A stretch of DNA of 64,000 nucleotides from positions 5,332,001 through 5,396,000 of the forward strand of contig NC_092358.1 of the NCBI RefSeq assembly GCF_030848805.1, in the 5' to 3' direction. A model generated the notes under the pieces. The model was not told the DNA's origin. It did not search any database and worked only from the letters and a program-made list of their open reading frames with translations. This document shows, piece by piece, positions 12,079-22,230 of the stretch (positions are counted from its first letter, which is position 1; every line of letters begins with the position of its first letter). The DNA is from Temnothorax longispinosus (taxonomy: Eukaryota; Arthropoda; Insecta; Hymenoptera; Formicidae). A program made the translations under genes and the position numbers.

Positions 12079-12287
12079 TCTAGACGTTGTTCCATCCTCT
12101 CGTCAGCCGAGTGGATCCGTTTCCGTTCCCCGCGTTCGCGCTGATCTGACAAAATGCCACGCGTCCGCCGCACAAACCCGAAATTACACTCTTCAGATTA
12201 ATGCTTGGAATTATTGTGATACTTACGAAATAGCGGGCTTAGACCTCATCCTCGCCACCCTTAGATCTCATCTTTAGCCTAATTTAT
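12079..12287. other. Short intergenic stretch
   Basis: CpG-rich up to about 12180, then AT-rich. It separates the start of the minus-strand frame at 12078 from the end of the candidate minus-strand gene at 12288. No promoter motif was recognised. Confidence 0.5.
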
Positions 12288-12330
12288 TCATAACAACGTG
12301 CTAAGCATCATTAAATTCTTCGAATCTTCT
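12288..12330 (-). CDS. Candidate second (terminal) exon of small minus-strand gene
   Basis: On the minus strand a 3' splice site (ACATTCTCAG) ends at 12331. The exon's first base completes the AG left by the donor at 12997, giving Arg, then 13 codons (EDSKNLMMLSTLL) and TGA at 12290-12288. AATAAA follows at once, overlapping the last base of the stop (12288-12283). Phase agreement, a stop and a polyadenylation signal in this order are what a short terminal exon should show. Each part is common by chance in AT-rich DNA. The intron would be 666 bases. Confidence 0.25.
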
Positions 12331-12996
12331 CTGAGAATGTTTTAAACGCAACAATTTCTTTACGTACGTTGCAATCATGTTTTTCAACAAATCTTACAAT
12401 TTAATGATTTGTTAATCTCAACTAAGCAAACCTTATCAAATTTTCTACATTGTCTTAATCATACGTTCTAATTTTTTATTATATATAGATACGTGCATTT
12501 TTTTCTCACAAAAGTTATCAGAGACTAGAAACATTTAATTCTAGGATATTTATTATTTCAAACATTTATATTAATTTTTTATATTTACAATATATGTAAT
12601 ACTTATATTGAAATTATGAAAATTGAAATCTTGCGCGAGAACGTTTCCTAAAATTACTCAGTTAAAGTAAAGATTTAATAAAGTGCATTAGATGATTAAT
12701 TGTGAGTTTAATTTCTTACGGATCTCTCGCGATACATTTATCCAATGATAAGATTGCTATTTAATTGAGGCATTATTAGTCCATCGTAATTAATCTCTTT
12801 TTACCTTATACTTTCTCGTGCCGCGGGGCACAAAAGAAAATCCATCGCACATTTTCCGCAATCGATCACACGCAACGAAAGACAAAGACTCCACGCGCCA
12901 CGGCAATTTCATTAACGTTTATGCCTCATAAGATTCTATAATTATCCCGTTCCGCGTGGATATCTCGAAAATTAAAAACGCAATCACGCCGCTTAC

Positions 12997-13133
12997 CTTT
13001 TATCTCTTATCGAACAAAGTAGACTCAATCCTGACTCTTTCTTCCGTCGTTTTTCCAAATAGCTTTCTTCAATGTCTTTATCAATGTCCGCTGCTCGACG
13101 AAACTTATCTAATTCGACGTTAGGCGAACTCAT
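12997..13133 (-). CDS. Candidate first coding exon, small charged protein
   Basis: On the minus strand ATG at 13133 opens a frame of 45 codons plus two bases up to a good donor AAAAG|GTAAGC at 12997/12996. The peptide starts MSSPNVELDKFRRAADIDKD. It then has a strongly charged, probably helical stretch (IEESYLEKRRKKESG) and a short hydrophobic patch (LSLLC). An in-frame upstream ATG at 13157 would add eight residues; I chose 13133 because the peptide becomes clearly polar there, but this is a weak reason. Unspliced, the frame stops within two codons of the donor, as expected of an exon edge. No family recognised. Paired with 12288-12330 it gives a protein of about 59 residues. Confidence 0.3.
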
Positions 13134-13157
13134 CCGCAATGCGAGTACCTCATGCAT

Positions 13158-13948
13158 GTTCGGCTCGCTAAACTTAATGCCCCGCCTCGATAACCGTCAG
13201 GCACTCGCACTCTGAGGACTTCCGACTTAAGTACCACTAAATCGATTACCGGCTTATGGTTGTAACGTTCCACTTCTCTATGTGAGACGTCTTCGATATC
13301 CGGTATTGTCGTCGCCGTCGTCTCCTCGTTTCAATTCGCATTTCATTACGCGGCCGGAATAATAGACTCCATGTTCTAACCGGATTAAAACTTGAGATTC
13401 CTCGGCCGAAAAATATCGAAACTTTCGGATTCGATACGTGCAAGATTTGAAGAAAATTTTAATTAATCTTGCTATCAGAGCTTATTTGCTAAATGTAAAA
13501 ATGTATAGTAACTATCGCCGTTCATGAAATAATTTACACATACTTGATTACATTTCAGATATGTCGCGAATTTTTTTTCTAAATCGAATAAACACAATTA
13601 TATCATCTGTCTTAATTACTTTTCTCATGGAAAGTGTAAATTAACAATCCCATGAATTCCTCTATTTTTTTAAGTATATATATCTTCTAGTGTAAATAAT
13701 ATTCGATAACATCGTTATAATTATAGAATCAGTTATAATTGTCGAACTTTATGCGTGCTCTTTTTAAGTTTCGATGCCAGGAAGCAACAGGACGCTTGGG
13801 AAATTGCTGGCAAAGCTCTTCCTCCTTGTTTTCTTTAAGTCGGCACACGCCGTACATAATAAAATGTCCGCGAGGCCATGCCGGGAAAATCAGCAATCCC
13901 AATAAACTGCGGCGACGTAAAGACGTTCAAACAGTCATTGATTAGCAT
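13158..13948. other. Noncoding stretch
   Basis: Includes an Arg-rich minus-strand frame at 13246-13443 and a plus-strand frame at 13739-13945, neither bounded by convincing splice sites. 13440-13740 is AT-rich. Nothing else was seen. Confidence 0.5.
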
Positions 13949-14050
13949 TACCGGTGGCTTTATTAACCATACCGGTATAATTGGCCCGTAGAGACGGCTA
14001 TCCGCCGCAGGCGGAGGATCGCTGTTTAAACTAAAGCTGCCACCGGGTAT
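13949..14050. other. Nested inverted repeats, structured element
   Basis: Outer arms: CCGGTGGC followed by TTTA (13951-13962) against TAAA, three extra bases, then GCCACCGG (14032-14046). Inner hairpin: TCCGCC/GGCGGA around a GCA loop (14001-14014). Between them lies the palindrome ATACCGGTAT at about 13969-13978. Together they would fold as a long stem carrying a terminal GC hairpin. It could be a small fold-back element, a structured RNA or chance. Confidence 0.45.
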
Positions 14051-14212
14051 AACTTAATGGCTCTATCTATTCTTAATTGCTCTATCAAAGATAATTTCGA
14101 AAATTAATATCTCCGACGAGCAACAAAATTGTCATACGCTCTCAAATTATCGCGCGTCGTCGCGTTGTGGCTGCTACTGGTTTTCGAATTATCCGCGTAA
14201 CGTTAGAAAACG

Positions 14213-14712
14213 ATGGGACGAGCCAACGATGAAAAATATATACAGGTGAGATCGAGCATCGTCTTCAGACCCAAGTCCGAGCGTTCCTATCAAAACAATA
14301 CTACCATCGAGCTTTCCTCAAAGGAGCGATAAACCGGCAGAAATTGCAATTCTTATCGGGAAACCGCTGAAGCGGAGATTAAATAACCGGCATAAAGACA
14401 GATTTATTGAAAACTGTTTAAGCTAACCTAATCAACTTGAGTTTCGTGATAAATTACATTCCTGCCGCGAGAACGACGACAGTAGTGACGATCGCTCGAA
14501 GCAATAACGTCGCGCTGGTCGCGCATCTCGCGGTTGTTCTTTGTATGCACTGTTTAAAACCTATTTCGACCTCAGCTTTCGCAGAGTATATCGAAATATT
14601 TCGAAAAACATGTAGTTGTTGTGCGCTGCACGTTATCTGCACGAAACACGACTCTAATGGTCCTTCTGCAAAATGCTTTTTCATAATGCAAGCCCAGCAG
14701 AGACGTGCACAG
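14213..14712 (+). CDS. Candidate pair of exons (14213-14245, 14585-14712)
   Basis: ATG at 14213 in good context (AACGATGG) reads MGRANDEKYIQ straight to a donor ACAG|GTGAGA at 14245/14246. A second segment begins after a pyrimidine-rich acceptor (CTCAGCTTTCGCAG, ending at 14584) and ends at a perfect donor CACAG|GTAAGA at 14712/14713. In the frame that joins in phase 0 the second segment reads SISKYFEKHVVVV and stops at a TAA near 14687. In another frame it is open to the donor and is Cys-rich (RKTCSCCALHVICTKHDSNG). The frames conflict, so either the exons are unrelated or one is noncoding. The splice signals are better than the coding evidence. No family recognised. Confidence 0.25.
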
Positions 14713-17700
14713 GTAAGATATGCATAAGCCACCACGAAAGACGATTGACCACGACGACGACGATCGTCGCCTGATAGATCCTCCTTTGCCGCGTGTGCAG
14801 GATCGTCCGGCGCTACCGTGTGCGCGTATGTGTGCGCGCAGGCAATCACCTTAATGATAATTTACGATCGCGGGCATAAACGTGTCCCGGGCCGGAATTG
14901 ATTTGTTTACTCCCGAAGGAGATCCTCACGCGATTCCATGTTGGCGCCGCGCCGCGCCGCGCACGGGTGGCCGCAACCACCGCGATCTTCTTCCTCTCCT
15001 CCTTCTCTTCTTCGTCTTCCTCCTCTTGTTGCTTCTCGTTGTTTATGTTAACCCTCTGAAGATTTTTAACGTCTTCGTTTGCGGCCGTCACAGTCGCGGC
15101 GTTTACGACGGCCGTCTCTCGCTTAAATTCGGGAATTTATGAACTACATTCGCCGGCGCGGAACGGGGCCCGGCCCCGGAATCACTTCCGACGACGACGA
15201 CTATATACGCGCCCGAGTGTGCACGCGCGTGCATGCGTGCGTTTATGTATGTTTGTTCGGGTTCTAGATAAATGGATGAGTTGATCGGCCGGTTCATCGA
15301 TTGACCGATTGACTGACGGACAAGATTTATCGTGCTTGCGGTCGTAGTGTGCGGCCTGGTGGCCGAGTCCGCCGAATCATTTCACGGTTATACATTCCAA
15401 GAGGACTAGAAGAGGGTTTTACCCCTAACCTAAAGCAATATATTACCCGTCGTGTGATGGACGGAGGAAGAGGATTAACATGATTATTTACAATTACATT
15501 GTTTCTTAGTCGGACAATAATAATGAAAAATATTTCGGAACGGTATAACGTTTCGTACGACAGAACAGAGTTAAATAGCTTCTGTAGCACAAAAAATGTG
15601 AATAATAATAATACTGTTATAGGATCTAAGGAAATTATAATAAAACATTCAAAATTGGAAGTTAAACAATCCATGATCCTTTTCTCTTGAAGTTTGTTAT
15701 ATGTATTTTTAAATCCTAATTATATTAAGATAGGATTTATAAAACTAATGAAAAAATTAAGTTTTTTCATCTATTTGCGTTTCTAAAAATTATTTGTGCA
15801 GGAAATCCACAATATTCCTTAAATATTCGCCCATTTATAAACCAGAAATTATCAGTACCTATATTGAAATGAACGTTTATTTTTAGTATTCAAGATAAAA
15901 ATTACTCGAACGAATAAACAATACGAATAAACGAATAAGTAATCAAATGTCAAGATAGAAATAAAAGTCCGATACAATAAAGAATATTATTATATTATTA
16001 TAATTAAACGAGATATTTTCGAATTATCATTTAATCATCGTTTGCTCGTATAATATCGCTCTTCAAATATCGCACAAATTGCGGTTGGAATGAGAGTTAA
16101 TGAAACGCCGGCATAAAAAATCCGTATCCGGCATCGATCAAATGTGAAAATTATCGCGCGTTATGATGCTTTTCCCGCGCAATTTCCCGCCGGTAAGTAC
16201 ACAATATGCTCCGCACAAAATAAAGGTCGATGAACCTTTCGCGCTAAAACCGTTTCAGCGAACTTCCGGTAGCGCGATGATTTTCCGTCGCGCGCCAGTC
16301 GTTAATGGACCGTGCTTAATTCGGAGAATAAAATAACGCGATGCAAGGCCGGGCATTCATATTACATCCGTATTTGCCGTTCGAATGACTAGTATCTGTT
16401 ACTCGTGTGCAAGCGCACATATTTCAACCCGCGGATCAACCTGTTACGTGATACCGTACGACCAACACAGCGTGCTGGCGCATGCAAAAAAGTTATTTAA
16501 TTTTGGCGCAGAGCGCAGCGTAATTTTTGCAATTTTACGCTAGAACTTTCCACATTTCGTTTGTCGTAATTGCATCGTTTGCTGTTTGTTGTCAGTAAAA
16601 GCCCGTTTTACGCTCACTGCATTCAGCCTTATCGAATTTAATTGTATCTCTGTATCAATTTTTATAATTTAATTTTTTAAATGATTATATGATATTTTTA
16701 AAACAGCTCTGGAATTTTTAACATACGATAAACGTTTAAAGATCATAGATTTAATGTACACATGGTTAAATATACACTTGGTAAATTCTCGCAAATTCTA
16801 GAATGCATAACAAATATATGCCTTTCGCGTTTTAATTTCGAGAGCGATGAAAGCGAGGCGAAATTTCGAGGGCGGTTAATTCACCAATCAGCATTAGAAT
16901 GCGATGAGAAATTCGCGCCTCGACCGTCGAACGTGCAATTATTCGGCACGCGCGCTCAAACGTTGGCCGATAGAACCCTTCCGACAGCTGTGAACGAGAA
17001 ACCGTATATGCAAACGGCCTGCTCCCGTGAGCGAAAGGTCGTCCCTCCTGAATCATCGAGCTCGATTTAATTAATGACGCGGGGAAGAGAGACACGATCG
17101 GCCTAATTACTATATTTAGAGTTCGATGCGGCGAATCTCCTGTTCGCTATCACAAGGTGCTCGTATTGCTCGTATCGTTTCCGTAGCGGCAAACGTCAAG
17201 TTCGCGTACAACATTTAACAAAATATCATATCCGCAATTTGCGAGTCGAAAGAATAGAAAAGTGAAATTCGAGGGCTTTAAAATTTCCCGATGGAGAAAA
17301 ATATCAGCAGAATCTTTAAAGACTTGCTTATATAGCTTGGAATTTAATATGTTGCGCGATATGTGAAACGACTCCCAGAGACAGTATTAACAAATATACT
17401 AATACACTATCGCCCAGTGCACAATTCTTCGGGCGATCTCGGTCGTGAACCAGACGAGAGAAAGACAATTTATTCGAATTGAGAGTCGCGGTTATTGAGC
17501 GCGAGAAATATTTCATCGGGAGGGAGCCATGAATTCGAATATTACACATACCGCAAAGAGAAGGAGGAAGTCCTATGAAGAATTAATTAAAGAGCGGAGC
17601 TGCTGAGAGCCACGGTTTGGCCGCCTTTCGGTTAATCGCACACGTCCACGTTTGACATCCTGCAATTAAAGTCCCTCGATGCTGAATTGCCCGACGTCAT

Positions 17701-17781
17701 TCGCAGTCCACGAGCAGTCCGAGGAACGCGATCGATAAGCCCAGCAACGACGACGGCAACGAAGATGATTTCGCTTTCTCA

Positions 17782-17786
<5 letters not shown>
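14713..17786. other. Noncoding stretch with Z-DNA-prone tract
   Basis: 14880-15360 is CpG-rich. It contains a strictly alternating purine/pyrimidine run of 26 bases at 15217-15242 (GTGTGCACGCGCGTGCATGC and on) and overlapping opposite-strand frames that I discount. 15480-16080 is AT-rich. A good donor (CCGCCG|GTAAGT at 16193-16199) follows ATGATG by about 30 bases, without a matching exon. 16760-17070 has opposing open frames on both strands. No repeat of note. Confidence 0.55.

Positions 17787-17826
<40 letters not shown>
17787..17826. repeat. (TC)20 microsatellite
   Basis: Forty bases of perfect TC on the plus strand, preceded by CACTCTT. It generates Ser/Leu and Arg/Glu repeat frames on the two strands that are artefacts. 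Confidence 0.98.
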
Positions 17827-17829
<3 letters not shown>

Positions 17830-18991
17830 AAACTCGAAAAAAAACGCCAAGATGCACGGCTATCCATCTGCAGGTCTCCCTGTAAGCTGTCGCGTTCTCC
17901 AGAATTAAATGTCTTTTCGTTTAGAGGCACTTCCTCTTGTTTGACTTACTTGTACACGGCATATACACCTCGCGAAACAATCGGATATTGGCAGAATCCC
18001 ACTGAAGAGGAAATGCGCCTCGAGGCGAAATCGAGGCGATACGACCAACGTGTGCGACCGTCGCCTCCAGATAATCCCAGAAGTGTCTCAGCGGGTTGCG
18101 GGTAGGATGAAATAGTGCGCGATTGAGCGCGAGAAAGGGAGAAAGAAAGAAAGAAACAAAGGTGGAAGAGGACTCGGTGGACAGAGTTCTCCAACTCGTA
18201 ATTAGTTTAAGGGATAGACCGAGCGAATTGGCCGATTCGAAGGCGATATTCCGTGGATAGAAACGAACGAACGCGAACAAACAAACCACCATGCCGAGAT
18301 AAATCTTAATCAAATTAGAATAATTAACCGAGAAGGTCGAGGTGGCCGGCAACTATTCTCTCGTGCGCACCTGATTGCAATCTCTCTCTGTCTCTGTTTG
18401 TGCGAGTGAGATGATTTTCTCTTCCGGAAATAATGTATTTCAGCCACATTGAAACGACGGTCATTTGTCACAAAGATATATAAAATAATGCCCAGTCTTA
18501 ACTACCTTCTTTCTTTGGTCTATTTTTTATCGATTTGGAATTAAAATTTTCTTAATATAAATTTGATTATCCATTGTAATTTTCGCAACATTCAAGGATA
18601 AATATCGGCGCAATTAATTCTCCAATTGAAATAAATTTTATGATTTTTAATTGCTTCGATATTGTTGCTAAAAGAGAATTAACACATTTATATTAAAAAT
18701 ATATTATATTTTTTAATAAACTTGAAAAATAATAGAATTTTATTGTTATTTTAAATATGCTTTAATTTCTCGGAATTTTAACTCCAAATTAACAAATTAT
18801 TTAATGTCGAATTTCATAAAGCTTGTAGAACGAACGATGGCTCATAAATTCTCGCGATAAAATATGAATTTAAAAAATGTGCTGTTAAAATTTATATTGG
18901 TCACTTTGGGCTCATGCTATTTAATGAGCAGATAATGCATATACAGCAGATATGTTTTTTCCAAAGGTAATATTGATCTTTAATAATTCGA
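17827..18991. other. Noncoding stretch
   Basis: 17900-18400 is mixed and carries a GAAA-rich stretch near 18138-18156. A minus-strand frame at 17921-18352 is Ser/Phe-rich and includes the repeat-derived part, so I do not call it. 18480-18990 is AT-rich and featureless. Confidence 0.55.
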
Positions 18992-19285
18992 TTAATTTGA
19001 TTTGAATAATTCAGTCTCCCTACTGTTCGCCGACTTTTTAACCGCGATATGTACCGAGGGATGCATGTAATGGAATTCGATCTTCTTTACGCTCCACAAG
19101 GCGCAGATAATAATAGATGGTGTGTAATCTAGTGCTAATAACTTGACCTTTTGTCGTCGCGGTTCACGGTCTCGATTTATTGCGTCGCCGTATGAAGCGC
19201 AGCGTGGCCGAACTTCGCGGTGTCTACTGAAGTTCAACTCGCCATATTCAAATTCCGAGGCTGAATTATAACAGGGAACGGACAT
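18992..19285 (-). CDS. Open frame of 97 codons, unknown, low support
   Basis: ATG at 19285 starts a minus-strand frame of balanced amino-acid composition, beginning MSVPCYNSASEFEYGELNFS. It has a basic middle (NRDREPRRQKVKLL), a short hydrophobic segment (PSIIICALW) and a polar tail ending in TAA. There is no low-complexity content and no long overlapping frame on the other strand. Against it: no recognised family, no splice or promoter signals found, and a length within chance range for this composition. Confidence 0.2.
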   Translation of the reverse strand: MSVPCYNSASEFEYGELNFSRHREVRPRCASYGDAINRDREPRRQKVKLLALDYTPSIIICALWSVKKIEFHYMHPSVHIAVKKSANSRETELFKSN

Positions 19286-21318
19286 TAAATGGAAGTATGG
19301 AAGTACGTTTTAAATTATACGCCGCGTGAATTTCGCCATGAAACATCTATGTTAAGTTCTACTGACTTTAATTAAATTTTATTTTATCATCGCTCAATCT
19401 CTCTTCCCCCCTTTTTCTCTCTTTCTCTGCTTCTCTGTCTCAAAATGAGTATAATTTATTTGGATATTTTTTTTCACAAATAATTTGTTGAGTAGAATAA
19501 AGCAACGTACAATTAACATGATTAGCATATGTAATATAATTAGATTTATGCACATTATGCAAACATATAAGTCAAGACAATTAAATATGTTTAACTTCTC
19601 ATTTGTGTATTATCCTAGACTTATAATTAAATAAAGCGTATAAAAACTATATTATTCCATTATATACTTTCTTTAAGAACATAAACTACTTGCTTACTAC
19701 TACTCTCGATAGTGTTCTTAAATAAAAGAAATGCAGAATTCTCTTCAAATTTCTTTCTGAACATTATAATATTTCAAGTTTATTTAATTTAAACTATATA
19801 TATATGTAATTTGTAATATAAAAAAGAGATATCTCTATTGATCTTAAAATACGTTTCTTCGGACTACTGCGAATCGTAGCGCGAATAAGTCTTCCGCGAA
19901 ACAAAATAATTTATTCATGATCGCTCTCACACAGGGCATTAATAACTGAATCATTGCGGGAACAGAATTACCTGATCCCGGTAGCGTGAAATGTTTGGCG
20001 AGTCAATGTCTGCCATCAACGCCTCAACCGCAAGTTGAATTTGGATTCCCTCAATCACGAAGGTTAATTTTCACTCATCGTGCACGGAAGACGTCCGTCG
20101 GTAACTGCCGGTGTACCGAAAAGTTTGACGTTTATACATGATTAGCGGGCAACTGTCTAAAAGTTATCAGCCTTCCATAGCCTACGTAGGCAGGAAAATA
20201 ATTTCGCCACGCGATAATGACGTGAACGACATGATCATGGCATCGTGATCTTCGTCTTAACATGCAAATAGTTTCGAGCATGAAAGTACTTGAAAATAAT
20301 TACAAGAATAATTGAAGATCGTGATTATTCTCAAATATACTTCGAGTGTAATATTATTATAATTAACGAAATTGACTTAACACAATTAATATTCTTCGAA
20401 ACGACTGTGTCAATACATTTTACCTGGCGCGATCGACGAGATGAAGCACATCGAAAGAAACTCTACAGCTCTTCTCATGGGAGTGAACTTGAAAATGTCG
20501 TTATATATACTTTAAAAAGAAAGAAAGAGAAAGGGAGCGAGGGAAGGGGGGAAGCAAGCTGTGAGGTATTCTCCTTCGCGGCGGGCTCGTCGTCGCTTAA
20601 TTAGTACCGGCGTACAATTAAGCGGACGCAGAAGCACGCTTAAGTTTCAGCCACGCCTCGCGTCTGCGAAGATAAATTGGCGCCAATGAATGCCAATTGG
20701 TGTCCCCGCATAACTGCCGCGGACTGTAGTCACCGCGAAACGAGCGAGCCTGCTGTGTGTACTTCTATTAAATGTCTTTTATATGTAAGCTGCCTTCAGC
20801 GATGTCCATGGGATATCGCGAGCTCTGATCAGGCGCGAAATTTATTCGCGCCAGATAAACGCGAGACACACACACCGAGAGATAAAGACAGACAGATGGG
20901 ATCCTACAAACGTCTTACTTCCGCTCGATATAAGTAAAAATCAAGCTTTAAAATCGCAAGTAGACACGATGAGTGAATAGCCGAAATATATTGTCAATTT
21001 ATTTCGTTTGTTGAAATTTTTATTATACGTAAAACGTACGATATGATCGTGGAAATAAATGTGCATATAAATTTAATAACTGTATTAATAATTATTATTC
21101 AATAACTTGTTAGCAATTGGAATTTTATATTTCTTTGTAATTCTGCCATTTTATTTTCTATGGAGATAATTAGAGATCGAATTGTAATATCGTGTTACAT
21201 TGACCGCGGTATCATAATCGGATTGTCGTAATTTTCCATAATCCGTAGAAATTACACGATTTCGCATTATCGCGATAAACGTAATCGTGACCGGATTAAA
21301 GCCAGGATTAATCGGAAG
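19286..21318. other. Noncoding stretch
   Basis: 19380-19860 is AT-rich. 20180-20191 is a perfect 12-base palindrome (GCCTACGTAGGC). A purine-rich segment (AAAGAAAGAGAAAGGG and on) lies at about 20515-20545. A plus-strand frame at 20290-20604 runs into that purine tract and is not called. 20620-20930 is CpG-rich. Nothing else was seen. Confidence 0.55.
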
Positions 21319-21927
21319 ATGAGCGCGTTTTCGCGCGTGTTACTGGAGCAACCCTTATCTGTGAACAATGCTGTATATCATACAAGCGCGTGTGCAAACG
21401 AACGAGCATTCTTCCGTACTCCGATTTTTTTTTCCACCGCGTTTCTCGACGAGAGTAACCCGTCACGCGAGGCACTCGACATTGCGCGAGCCGCTATATA
21501 CATCGATCCGCTGCCCTTTCAATTGATTGGCGGTTTTCCTCGGGGCGCTTTTGACGATCAAGCTTCCGCCACCGGGGCACCCCTTCTCCCTCTACACCTC
21601 CCCCTTCCTCCGGTTCGGAGGCTGAGGCACGGTCCACGTACAGATGTAACTGACAGTACTTCAGTCAAAAAGGCAAACACTAAACCAATTTCCGCCCCGA
21701 CGACCACCAGCGCCCCGTGTATGCACGATCATTGCCCGCTCTTCCCACCCACATACTCGCTGTTGACAGCAGCAATAAGAGACCCCCGTCTCTGTGTATT
21801 CCCTTGGTCTCTGCCGCGCGCACGCCGCGGCGTTTTGTTACTCCGTTTACCGACCTCGTACCCGTACATCAATCAAGCTTTCCAATTTGACCATGTAAAG
21901 ATCGATTTGTCAAGCCGGAACGTATAA
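21319..21927 (+). CDS. Open frame of 202 codons, unknown, possible orphan
   Basis: The longest ATG-initiated frame in the window. It starts MSAFSRVLLEQPLSVNNAVY and ends at TAA 21927. No similarly long frame lies on the opposite strand, unlike most GC-rich blocks here. The middle is Pro/Leu-rich (APLLPLHLPLPPVRRLRHGP), then Thr/Ser-rich, then Arg/Leu-rich. No signal peptide, membrane segment or recognised domain is seen. A single 609-base open frame is longer than expected by chance, but composition is uneven and no poly(A) signal follows closely. It may be an orphan gene, a long exon or chance. Confidence 0.27.
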   Translation: MSAFSRVLLEQPLSVNNAVYHTSACANERAFFRTPIFFSTAFLDESNPSREALDIARAAIYIDPLPFQLIGGFPRGAFDDQASATGAPLLPLHLPLPPVRRLRHGPRTDVTDSTSVKKANTKPISAPTTTSAPCMHDHCPLFPPTYSLLTAAIRDPRLCVFPWSLPRARRGVLLLRLPTSYPYINQAFQFDHVKIDLSSRNV

Positions 21928-22190
21928 CCGCACGATACGTACGGGCGAAAGAGGAGAGTGGCTGGACAACCTCTCCTTTTTTTACACAGATAAAATAGTA
22001 AAGTATACTGTAAGAAAAGTTTGATTTTAAACTCTGTTCTGTCAAAATGGAGAAATTTCGATGCTTTTAGAAAGACATTGTTATTTTGCAAGTGCAAAAC
22101 GACAATATTTTGATTTTTGGTATTTGTTCGATTAATCAATGGCTTATCATATGTGCCAAATTAAAGTATGTTTACATAAAACAGATATCG
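21928..22190. other. Short noncoding stretch
   Basis: AT-rich, with several T and A runs. A minus-strand frame at 21873-22139 is Lys/Phe/Leu-rich and unsupported. Confidence 0.5.
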
Positions 22191-22230
22191 CTGCAATATC
22201 TAATAATTAACTGTAATATCTAATAATGAA
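22191..22230. repeat. 20-bp tandem duplication
   Basis: Two adjacent 20-base units: CTGCAATATCTAATAATTAA and CTGTAATATCTAATAATGAA, 18 of 20 positions identical. A partial third unit (CTG) follows. Confidence 0.9.
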
